DNA of 64,000 nucleotides from Endomychus coccineus (Eukaryota; Arthropoda; Insecta; Coleoptera; Endomychidae), in contig OY294068.1 in assembly GCA_958510875.1 (NCBI GenBank), forward strand, positions 11,943,282 through 12,007,281, read 5' to 3'. Position 1 is the stretch's first letter, and every line of letters begins with the position of its first letter. The position numbers and the translations under genes are program-made. The notes below the pieces were generated by a model, which saw only the letters and a program-made list of their open reading frames with translations, was not told where the DNA came from and ran no database searches. This document shows positions 44,560-53,756 of the stretch, one piece after another.

Positions 44560-45500
44560 GAGAGAACTATACTTGCGCCTATTAATAGACAGTAGCTTCA
44601 GCAAGCGACGTCTTTTACGCGGGTCTCAAGATAAATAATCCCTCGGGCCAAACTAACAGTTGTCACTGCAAAAGATCCGGTGAACTGGACACCACATACA
44701 TTTCACGTCTAAAACAGCGATACCGTGCCTTATTATCCCAGAGTGTTGGTTGGAAGGGATTCACGGACGTGGTAGACACATGCGAAAAGCCAAACTTGAA
44801 CAGGGGCGGCGATGGCTCGTAACGTAGTTTTGTCTAACACGAGTAGGCGAGTGGACAATACCTGGCGAAAGGATTGGGACAGGCAGCAAGCACGGTGCCT
44901 CACTGCGACAGATTGTATGAAGGTTCTCGCTAAAAGTAGCCTTTGTCAAAAGCGAGACGAAAAATGGTGCCTCTGCGAAACGTCAGGGAAACGGTGCACC
45001 ACATAACGTTTAACCATAAAAACCACGGCGCAGTGCCTTCCTATCCCAGATGACTGGTCGAAACTGATTCACGGCCGAAGAACGAAGCCGAACGGTAATA
45101 CGTAAACGTTCCTGGTAAAAAAGGTAACGGGGGGTTGAAGGGAGGTGGTTGAGAGTTGGCTATAGCTCAGAAAAGGTGATAATATAGTCTAGCAAGCAGC
45201 GCCCTTAGAAGGTTCAGCTAAAGTAGTCTCCCGAGATGGAGGGCGAAAAAACAGCTGCCTCTGCGTGGGTAAATGCTGTACCACATGGCTTTACTACTAA
45301 AATCCTGTGTATGTGCTTCCTATCCCAGGTTTCTGGGTAATGGATTCGATGCCAGGGCGATGATATGTGGTAGGCAGATGATACTCGTCAAACGGAAGCT
45401 GTTTTAGCACTACACTAGTAGGCAGGGAGAGAGGGGCCCCGATGGTCCCAAAGACCGTCTCCTCTCCAATTAAGGCGTTGGTCTCTGCCGGGCAGTGGCG
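44560..45500 (+). repeat. GC-richer degenerate tandem array, ~300-bp period, three units
   Basis: Anchors recur at regular spacing: (C/T)ACCACATA near 44690, 44998 and 45280; CCT(A/T)(C/T)TATCCCAG near 44730, 45040 and 45318; and (AGCAAGC)-(GCG/ACG) near 44605, 44887 and 45192. Units diverge a lot between anchors. No frame is kept across units. The composition is clearly less AT-rich than the surroundings. It could be a retrotransposon's repeated 5' region or a satellite. Confidence 0.6.
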
Positions 45501-45504
45501 TGCT

Positions 45505-46125
45505 GTTGGAGTGTGCGAGGGCAAGTCAGATGCTTGGAGTTCAATGGAAGAGCAAGCAGGGGTCTAGACACCCCAAGTTCTTTTCGTGCATCTTGTTCGG
45601 AGGACGTAAACAAGGAAGAATTGAATCTAGAAGCATGAAAGCAATAGAAAAATAGATTCCAAGCAAATTCATAAGGAGGTACGACAAAAAATGATGTGTT
45701 AAAATTATGAAAATTCGTAAATTTGTAAAAAATGACAGGAGTCCGGAAAGTATTGCTTTTCGGCCTAGCGATTTGATATTTCACTTTCCCGTCGCAAATT
45801 TATGAAGATAAGTTCAATTTTATAGGCAATATGAAATAGAATATTTACAGTACCAATCTGAGTGCACTTCCGGACGAAAAAATCTTCGTTTTTCATCATC
45901 TCATACTTTGAGGCTCTTCTAGGTCCTGCAGAGCACATTCTGAACAAAAAAAACACTAACTAACCAAATCAGAGCGACTTTCTTCTAATAGTTCAGTACA
46001 ATTGAAAAGTTATACTTATTATATCCTTTAGTAATTAATAAGTCTCCTAATTTGTTCCCTAAATTTGCAATACAAGCTTATAGGAGGTGTAAGAACAAGC
46101 TGAAACGCCGTTCAGGCTACAGCTC
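45505..46125. other. No feature recognised
   Basis: The minus frame 45470-45784 (104 codons) overlaps the end of the array and has no motif. Confidence 0.35.
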
Positions 46126-46129
46126 TATC

Positions 46130-46565
46130 AAATTTTCCGATGGCTTATAAAATCGAATTCGAGTCGTGCTCAAAATGCTATGTTGGTTTAACTAGAAGGA
46201 ACATTGTAACCCGATATAAGGAAAATTTCGCCCATATAAAAAAAATAATGGTGATAGATTAGCGTTAGCCGAACATATTTTGAATACAGCTCATACCATT
46301 TCTCAAGAAAGTTTATCCCTTTCAAAACAAAGTACGGATAAATATTTAAGTAATTTAGAAGAGATGGAAATGTATAAGCGAAAAGGCAATTTATCAAATT
46401 CCGATTTATCTCCAGCTAAGGGTAACCCATTGTTTGATGTTATTGTCCTCAAATAGTATTTAAACAGGCATATTTTGATTTATAATTTTGTTTGCTCTGA
46501 TACCGGCTACTTAGTTGCCGAAAAGTCCTCAGTACTTAAACAGTATTTTTAATGGATAAGGGTGG
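46130..46565 (+). mobile_element. PLE-C fragment: GIY-YIG domain and 3' end
   Basis: The plus strand reads YKIEFESCSKCYVGLTRRNI, VTRYKENFAHIKKNNGDRLA, LAEHILNTAHTISQESLSLS and LEEMEMYKRKGNLSNSDLSP to a stop at about 46457. This is the best-preserved PLE-C nuclease segment: the YVG strand with its Cys pair, the catalytic-helix Arg, and a later Glu. The 3' spacer, hammerhead-like motif and AGTACTTAAACAGTATTTTT follow. It is 5' truncated. Confidence 0.78.
46494..46533 (+). ncRNA. PLE-C hammerhead-like motif, core mutated
   Basis: GCT / CTGATAC / CGGCTACTTAGTTGCCG / AAAAGTCCTC / AGT. The last two core bases (GA) are lost, so it should be inactive. Confidence 0.45.
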
Positions 46566-46569
46566 CTGA

Positions 46570-48400
46570 ACAATTAATTTCAAAAAACATTATAGCAACT
46601 CTTCAGATCAATGTCTTACCTTTTTTTTATGCTGAGGGTAGGACTTACCCTTACAGCTACCTCTGTACCATCCAAATGGCCCTGTAAAGTGTTGCAGTAG
46701 TTAACATAACATGAAAATATTGATCGAAATTCGAATAATTTGAAGGTGAATGAAGAAAATCCAGAGAGCCTGTCCATCGTGTTATCTTGGAATCATTACT
46801 TACTAGAGTTCTGACAAATGAACCGGTATGCTCGATATATTTTATTGTAATAATCCATAGCTTACAAAGTGATTTATTTCAGCTGTCAGACAGCACATTA
46901 TTTCAACTTCTTAGGAGTCGTCTTTCGTTTCTTATTTTTCAGTTAGACAAAATGAGATCCGAGTAAAGGTAGGGTTAAAACTGTGACAGAAAAACAAACG
47001 AACCGGAACCCAGAGAAAAGTAACAATGGATAAAGAAAAAATTGAGCTTCCTGTTTTTTAAATTCCTACGAAGTTGGAATTCCAGCAAGCAGATAAAATG
47101 AAATCAACATGTTATTTCTACACCATCGTACTTCTTCGCTTATAGCCGTTTCAGCATGAAAATAATTTTTGAATCTCGAAATGTAGTGATTGCACGAGTA
47201 GCTTCATTGTTGTCGGTCCGATATCCAACTCGCTCGATTTCTTAGTCGGGGGGTGCGGATGCGTATTAAAGTTCTGGAAATGAACGACACGATATAACGT
47301 GAAGGCATATAATACTTTCCAATATGAACGTGTGATGCCCAAACCAGACCGTTCGGCTGATATTCATTCAGGCTTCATCTTTATAGATTCGTAGAGGGAT
47401 GATAACTTTGGCTAATATTCTAGTAGAGGTTCCGTTATGTCCGATGCGGCTCACGCTGTTCAATTTTCACGTCGTATTTCCACATGGGGCGTCTCGGGAG
47501 GGAGCCAAAGTCCCAGCGGTACGGCGACCTCCTACCCGCATATTGCACTATCATTCACGTCGCTAACTTACTTCCCTAGCTGCCGCCTCCTAGACACAGA
47601 CATGCATTTCCCCCGACGACGGACCCCGAATGCCATCGTTGTGACAATGACGGCGTGCACATAATAAAATAATGCAATAACTTGGACCACCGCTAAGAGT
47701 TCGAAAACTCACCATAAAACATTTACATTATCACAAGTTTAACGCCAAGCTCTACTTAGCATACATAAATAACTTTACGGTATCTTTTAACGCGTCGTTT
47801 TCTCTCTCATCATTTTCATTAGATTCATTCAAACTCTTCGGAAAATGATCATGAAGCGAGCGTACTGTTCATATTTCGGGATTACTACGAATAATAAGAC
47901 TTGTAATTTATCAGCATGGGTGGAATAACATGCTTAATATTTACCTCGTTTTTCTCCAATTGAATTAATTGGAAAATATGTTCAGATAGAATGGTTGGGC
48001 TAGTTGTGAATGTCTTCGATCCCTTTAAAGTGACCATTGAAGATCACCTTGAGCGGCATTGTCTTGTATATAGACAATACACAAGGTCTGAGCGCCTACT
48101 ACAAAGTAAGTGAGACGTCAGCAATGAAAGACTTAAAGTAGATTACGACAGTACCGCTCAGTAAGAATGGCGCATATATGTTCCTCAGGTGTCCTCATGT
48201 GATTGGAACGTCTTTTACCTGTACATAATCGTGTATAAAAGTGTTATGGATGAATAAAGTGCAATGCAGAATGGCTGCCTAAGATGGATTACGTTGATTA
48301 TGGGAATTTAAAATTTTATTTTCCAATGGAACAGATTACATTGCAAATCACTTACGAGGGAAGTTAGATGTTCTGCAAATACTATAATTTCACCGTCATT
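46570..48400. other. No gene recognised
   Basis: 47437-47664 is G/C-richer with a 75-codon plus frame lacking any motif. It could be a host gene's 5' region or unrelated. Confidence 0.35.
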
Positions 48401-48406
48401 TTTACA

Positions 48407-48605
48407 TACGAGGTCAAACTGAAAAGTCCCTGCAAAATAAAACAGTTGGCGCCACAAGCGAAAATCCCGACATTTGTGATGTATCATCTTTAACTAGAAT
48501 GCATTGACATTTCGATTCAGTTCTGTTTGGACACCCATCGAAAGCAAGCTACCTTGAAGATTTTTGTAACATGGAAAAAAGTGAATTTCCGTCTTGGTGT
48601 AACTA
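48407..48605 (+). mobile_element. mariner 5' end (terminal repeat, leader and first codons)
   Basis: TACGAGGTCAAACTGAAAAG begins at 48407, preceded by TA-containing sequence. A leader with CATCGAAAGCAAGCTACC follows, and an ATG at 48571 (MEKSEF...) in the position of the mariner start codon. Coding sequence breaks off after about 10 codons. Confidence 0.7.
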
Positions 48606-48664
48606 TTGATGAATATATATAAATATTAGAGCTGGAATAAGTTTGTAATAAACTCCTCCGTCTA

Positions 48665-49095
48665 TTTGCGGTGGATTTAAAGCTTTTTGGACTGATGTGG
48701 CGTAGCTTCAGGTGGAACCTGACCCACAGGCTAGTATTTTGGGCCCGGGAGGTGTAATGAATGTTTTTTCACTGTAATCAAATGTAATTTATTTGTAATA
48801 ATTTCTCTGCGGATTTAATGTTTTTTTGGACCGATGTGGTGTAGCTTCAGGTGGAACCTGGCCCACAGGCTAGTATTTTGGGCCCGGGAGGTGTAATAAA
48901 TGTTTTTTTTACTGTAATCAAATGTAATTTATTTGTAATAATTTCTCTGCGGATTTAATGTTTTTTTGGACCGATGTGGTGTAGCTTCAGGTGGAACCTG
49001 GCCCACAGGCTAGTATTTTGGACCCGTGAGGTGTAATAAATGTTTTTTTTTACTGTAATCAAATGTAATTTATTTGTAATAATTTCTCTGCGGGT
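48665..49095 (+). repeat. 140-bp tandem repeat, three units
   Basis: GTAGCTTCAGGTGGAACCTG recurs at 48702, 48841 and 48981. Each unit continues CCCACAGGCTAGTATTTTGG, then GAGGTGTAAT, a T-run, ACTGTAATCAAATGTAATTT and ATTTGTAATAATTTCTCTGC. Units 2 and 3 are nearly identical, and unit 1 is slightly diverged. Confidence 0.9.
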
Positions 49096-49329
49096 CACTT
49101 TTGGGGTGCGGCACAAATGTTGGTGCAACTTCTACCACATGAAAAAATCCAAAGTATGATAGATAGATAGATTCCATTTATTCGTTCCAACTGTATAAAA
49201 TACAAAATACCGTTAGTTGTAGAACTTGTCAAATACATTAAATTTAAATAATAGATAATTTAATCATATTATAGCTAAAAGTAGTAAAAGGTAAGGTATT
49301 AATTAAAATCACACAATAAAACTTATTTT

Positions 49330-50860
49330 CTAACAGGTATTAGACTTGAAAAACATAATAGAAAGAACACATGAGTTAAAAATTAAAATCTTATTTTCTA
49401 GCATTCTTATATAAAAACGAAAACAAATTAGTAGAATGCCTTCTTTTAAAATATTGATTAATTCCTGTTTAAAAATTTTCAATGACTTATTTTTCATAGG
49501 AATTGGAATTTTATTATAAATTTTTATTAACATGTATTTTACATTTTTCTGGAGGTAGGAGAAATTGTATTTATTGCAGGTTAGATTTTCCTTGAATCTG
49601 GTGTTGTGAGAATGAACTAGCGTTTTGAAAAATGTAGGATTATTTTCAATGAAAATTATACATTCATATATATGAATACTGTACATAGTGAGTATTTTAT
49701 GTTTAATAAAATACTGTTTACACTTTTCTTTATATGTTAAACCAAATATGTTTCGGATACATCTTTTTTGTAATCTAAATATTCTGATTGAATCTGTATC
49801 CCAAAATATGACTCCGTATCGTAGTCTCGACTCAATGTAGGCATAATATGCGGTAAGTGATGTTTGATTATTAACACGTTGAGCAATTATTTTGAGGGCA
49901 TAGCTATATTTTGTAATTTAAGGTGCAAGGCAGTCTATGTGATAAGTCCAGTCGAGTCGAGAATCCAGGCCAACGCCAAGATATTTGATTGTTTCATTAG
50001 ACTGTATGCTTGTATGGTCGTGAGTAAATCTGATTTTTTCGTCTTTATTATAATAAGAAAATTGTCTCGACTGAGTTTTATTGATATTCAGTAATAAATT
50101 ATTGGCTTGATACCAATCTTTCAATTTAACAAAGTTGTTATTGACTTTTTGTTCTAGGTGTTCTTTATTAACCTCGCTTCCAACAATATCCAAGGTATCA
50201 TCAGCGAACTGGACGATATTATTCTTAATAGCAAATTGTAAGTCATTTGTATATATAATGTAAAATGCCATTCAGGTCCATTTTTGCAGATAACTTTCTA
50301 TTAGCTTTAAAGATGGTCCTCTGATTCCGTAACGTTCTAATTTATTGATAAGTATTTTGTGATCTACACTGTCAAAAGCTTTGGATAAGTCTAGACATAT
50401 TGCAGCAGTTTCATTATTTTTGTTTAACGAGTCCAATATGCTACAAAGTGCCATGTAGACAGCTCTTACATTAGTTTTACCTTTTCGGAATCCATTTTGT
50501 GATTCTACCAGGATATTCTGTTGTTCGAAAAAATGTAAAAGTCTACTATGGATGATTTTTTCAAAAATTTTACTTATGTTATTTAGTGATGCAATGGGTC
50601 TATAGTTGTTGATATCACATTTATCCCCTTTTTTTTAAATTGTTTTAAGCTTGGCACATTTCAAACTATTTGGAAATATACCATTTGACATGCTTTTATT
50701 GATTATATCACACAAAGGCTCACATATTAAGTTGGCAATATGTTTTATTAATTCGACTGGTAATTCATCCTCGCCCACACTTTTAGTATTTTTTAGGGAG
50801 ATGATAGTATTTAGTATTTCAGCAGGTGTAGTTGGGAAAAGAAATATCAAGGTTTTATGT
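49330..50860 (-). pseudogene. RT domain and C-terminus of the split non-LTR element
   Basis: Blocks in order on the minus strand: LKNTKSVGEDELPVELIKHI (fingers), then after a shift at about 50635 RNIL-type sequence; ETAAICLDLSKAFDSVDHKI (motif A); RYGIRGPSLKLIESYLQ; then an abrupt jump to FYIIYTNDLQFAIKNNIVQF with ADDTLDIVG (motif C). The segment that should hold GVPQG (motif B) is deleted near 50272. Then IKYLGVGLDSRLDWTYHIDC, a gap, and the tail KIYNKIPIPMKNKSLKIFKQ. It is dead through the deletion and several shifts. Confidence 0.85.
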
Positions 50861-50929
50861 TGTATTATATGAGTTAGGTATAAAAATTCTCGGGAAATAG
50901 GTCACAATAACACTTGGTTTTAACTATTC

Positions 50930-50971
50930 GTCTTTACGTACGTTTCGGTCTCACGACCATCATCAGAAGAC
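50930..50971 (-). ncRNA. PLE-B hammerhead-like motif, left arm
   Basis: Minus-strand copy with all elements intact: GTCTT, CTGATGA, GGTC-GTGA-GACC, GAAA, ACGTACGT palindrome, A, AAGAC. Confidence 0.75.
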
Positions 50972-51375
50972 TCACTATGTCTAAAAAGGGGGTTTATTAA
51001 AACTAATTATAAAACAAGCGTCCAAATCGCACAATTTAACTTCAATTAAAAGAGCCCACGCCGTCGAAACGAACAGAACCACGAATAATCCAAATTGTAT
51101 CGTCAGAATTAATGTATAAAAAATTATTTTTTGTAGTAAGAATCCGCTATTCAGTAATATTATTAAAATATATGAGTGCATATTGATTGCTATTCTCACA
51201 ACAAATGAGAAGAACGAAGTTATTTGTCAAGTATCTACTTTCGAAACCAGATGTGTAGGATTTATGACATGGCACTTAAGAAAGGTTTCAGACCTGTACT
51301 GGGAAATAACATTACGAATTCTTCCTAAAAACATTTTCTACACTTATAAAGACGTATGTAAGAATTTGCAAGAGA

Positions 51376-51690
51376 TTATTTAATCAAATTAGTATAAATA
51401 TGACTTAGATTTTGTGTGTCTACCCTATGATTTACAGATTTCGGGTCCCGTTTTATGTGAATCATCTCCAGGATAGATCTTTTATAATAATTGGTTTCCT
51501 TAGTTAAGATATTAACATTCTTGTAATCAAATTGATGGTTATAATCAAAGCAATGCTTAGCAAGGGCGGTGGAATTTTCTAAGTTGTTATTTCTTGTGCT
51601 ATATTTATGGCCGTACATTCTTTTTTGTAAATATTGTTTAGAGATTTCAGTATAGGTTCCATCACAATCTAAACAATTCAATTTATACAC
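51376..51690 (-). pseudogene. PLE-B GIY-YIG domain, left-arm copy
   Basis: 104 open codons from MYKLNCLDCDGTYTEISKQY through QKRMYGHKYSTRNNNLENST and SILEMIHIKRDPKSVNHRV to a stop. Nearly identical to 51807-52121 (plus) and 16295-16603. TEIS here replaces TGIS, so the Gly of the YIG-type strand is lost. Confidence 0.85.
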
Positions 51691-51730
51691 TGTGTGGGTT
51701 TGTTTATCTTTGGGTATTAACGGTTTTAGA

Positions 51731-52121
51731 TAAACCTACTAACTGTGTTGAGAAATATTTCTCAAATCTAAAACCGTTAATACCCAAAGATAAACAAACC
51801 CACACAGTGTATAAATTGAATTGTTTAGATTGTGATGGAACCTATACTGGAATCTCTAAACAATATTTACAAAAAAGAATGTACGGCCATAAATATAGCA
51901 CAAGAAATAACAACTTAGAAAATTCCACCGCCCTTGCTAAGCATTGCTTTGATTATAACCATCAATTTGATTACAAGAATGTTAATATCTTAACTAAGGA
52001 AACCAATTATTATAAAAGATCTATCCTGGAGATGATTCACATAAAACGGGACCCGAAATCTGTAAATCATAGGGTAGACACACAAAATCTAAGTCATATT
52101 TATACTAATTTGATTAAATAA
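51731..52121 (+). pseudogene. PLE-B GIY-YIG domain, right-arm copy
   Basis: Open from the junction (KPTNCVEKYFSNLKPLIPKD) through VYKLNCLDCDGTYTGISKQY, the QKRMYGH helix Arg and EMIHI Glu to the TAA at 52119-52121. No start codon or RT is attached. The domain itself has no defect. Confidence 0.87.
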
Positions 52122-52525
52122 TCTCTTGCAAATTCTTACATACGTCTTTATAAGTGTAGAAAATGTTTTTAGGAAGAATTCGTAATGTTATTTCCCAGTA
52201 CAGGTCTGAAACCTTTCTTAAGTGCCATGTCATAAATCCTACACATCTGGTTTCGAAAGTAGATACTTGACAAATAACTTCGTTCTTCTCATTTGTTGTG
52301 AGAATACCAGTCAATATGCACTCATATATTTTAATAATATTACTGAATAGCGGATTCTTACTACAAAAAATAATTTTTTATACATTAATTCTGACGATAC
52401 AATTTCGATTATTCGTGGTTCTGTTCGTTTCGACGGCGTGGGCTCTTTTAATTGAAGTTAAATTGTGCGATTTGGACGCTTGTTTTATAATTAGTTTTAA
52501 TAAACCCCCTTTTTAAACATAGTGA

Positions 52526-52567
52526 GTCTTCTGATGATGGTCGTGAGACCGAAACGTACGTAAAGAC
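52526..52567 (+). ncRNA. PLE-B hammerhead-like motif, right arm
   Basis: Intact copy of the PLE-B motif. GTCTT is at 52526-52530, CTGATGA at 52531-52537 and AAGAC at 52563-52567, 82 nt before the element's end. Confidence 0.77.
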
Positions 52568-52861
52568 GAATAGTTAAAACCAAGTGTTATTGTGACCTAT
52601 TTCCCGAGAATTTTTATATATAATTCATACTGGGTCAAGAATCTTATTAATATGAGTTAGGTTGATGTTTGTATGAGTTATTTCCTTACAAGCATTTATA
52701 AAGTAATTATTTGTAGCATCTAAAATGGAAATAGGGTTATTTAAGTTATTTTTACAATTTACTAGTATGTTTTAATTTTTTATTTTATTATTGTTAGTAT
52801 ATTTCCCAATCAGTTTTCATGTAGCCTTAACCTTATTCGTTGCATGATTTATATAATTTTC

Positions 52862-53120
52862 ATCACATCGTATTGAAAGATCGGCGAGTTGAAGTGCACG
52901 AGATTGCTGTGGCTATGGGCACCAAAGGAGTGTTTGGCGATGTTCAACCGTGATAAGAAAGATTTTTGCGCCTTTTCCCATTCGTAGACGAAACATGGAT
53001 CTATTACAACATACTAGAGACCGAAGAATAGTCGAAACAGTGAACTTGTCCTGGCGAATTGAAGATGAAGAAGGCCAAAGTGGGTTCATCGGCCAACAAA
53101 GTCATGGAATTGGTAGTAAC
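52862..53120 (+). pseudogene. mariner transposase fragment with internal deletion
   Basis: Plus strand: HHIVLKDRRVEVHEIAVAMG (linker helix region), a shifted stretch, then RLFPFVDETWIYYN with the first catalytic Asp in VDETW, then QSKQ.TCPGELKMKKAKVG and SANKVM. It adjoins the truncated start of the non-LTR element at 49157-52866. Confidence 0.8.
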
Positions 53121-53124
53121 TATG

Positions 53125-53755
53125 AATCAAATTTATTGCTTGTGGAACTCCTTGTCCACTTAGTTGCCCACAAAACGCACTAGTACGTTACTTTATACCT
53201 TCTTTATATAATTATAAATGTACCCCCAGTATAAGTGACATTAAATCTCAATGCTAGATGTAGGGTTGACGGTCTTCTCTTTTTATTGAAACTTTCTAAC
53301 AATAATTCTAAAGGGTCGGCCAGTATCCACTGGTGCAGAGTAATCTCTTCATTGGATTATATTTTGGCCAGATTTATATTTAATACTCGGCTTGAAATAC
53401 CTCTGTCTTTCATCCAATTGCAAATACGTAGCCTCTAATACCCCGTCCAGATTGGAATTAATCGTAGAAAAACAAACAATGCTATCGTTTTATAAATTCG
53501 CCATGAGCCGAGTTGCATGGCCGATCCTATTATCGCTATTTGATTCAATAAGGCTTCGTTTATCTTGATAAATCGACCATAAATTGTTTGGGGTTAAGCC
53601 GGGTGCGGTAAAAAAAACTCTCACGTCTAGGGAAAATTCAGAAGTTAGAACGGCGCGTTCAATCCTGGCACGTCCCGCTTTTATCTTATTTCCAAATTAA
53701 ATTGTAGTTTAGTTATGTGAATCGTGAATACACTCGTTATTCAAGATTTGATTAT
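53125..53755. other. No feature recognised
   Basis: Unassigned flank between the mariner fragment and the 276-bp satellite. Confidence 0.4.
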
Positions 53756-53756
53756 C

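Larger units (their letters stand above)
50880..52649 (+). mobile_element. PLE-B near-perfect palindrome with 13-bp target duplication
   Basis: ATATGAGTTAGGT flanks it at 50867-50879 and 52650-52662. The minus-oriented left arm (50880-51730) and plus-oriented right arm (51731-52649) are joined directly, and pairing starts at 51730/51767 because the plus copy extends 36 bp further inward. The arms (about 850 bp) are almost identical. The left end lacks the last ~32 nt of the family terminus (TTCATACTGGGTCAAGAATC) present on the right. No RT remains. Each arm has the nuclease C-terminus, the 3' region with the 72-codon frame, and a hammerhead-like motif. Confidence 0.92.
49157..52866 (-). mobile_element. 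CR1/Jockey-like non-LTR retrotransposon, 5'-truncated, split by PLE-B
   Basis: On the minus strand the element starts near 52866 (ATNKVKAT.KLIGKYTNNN), reaches ITHTNINLTH at 52663, is interrupted by PLE-B (50880-52649 plus the duplicated 13 bp), and continues without frame loss as IIQHKTLIFLFPTTPAEILN at about 50870. Its 3' end is GGAACGAATAAATGGAATC followed by (TCTA)n at about 49157-49175, like the relative at 28030-29412. About 1.9 kb of element sequence remains. Confidence 0.87.

Noticed and set aside
47437..47664. 75-codon frame in a GC-richer patch as a gene
   Set aside because: No motif, low-complexity composition, and no supporting splice or conservation evidence visible.
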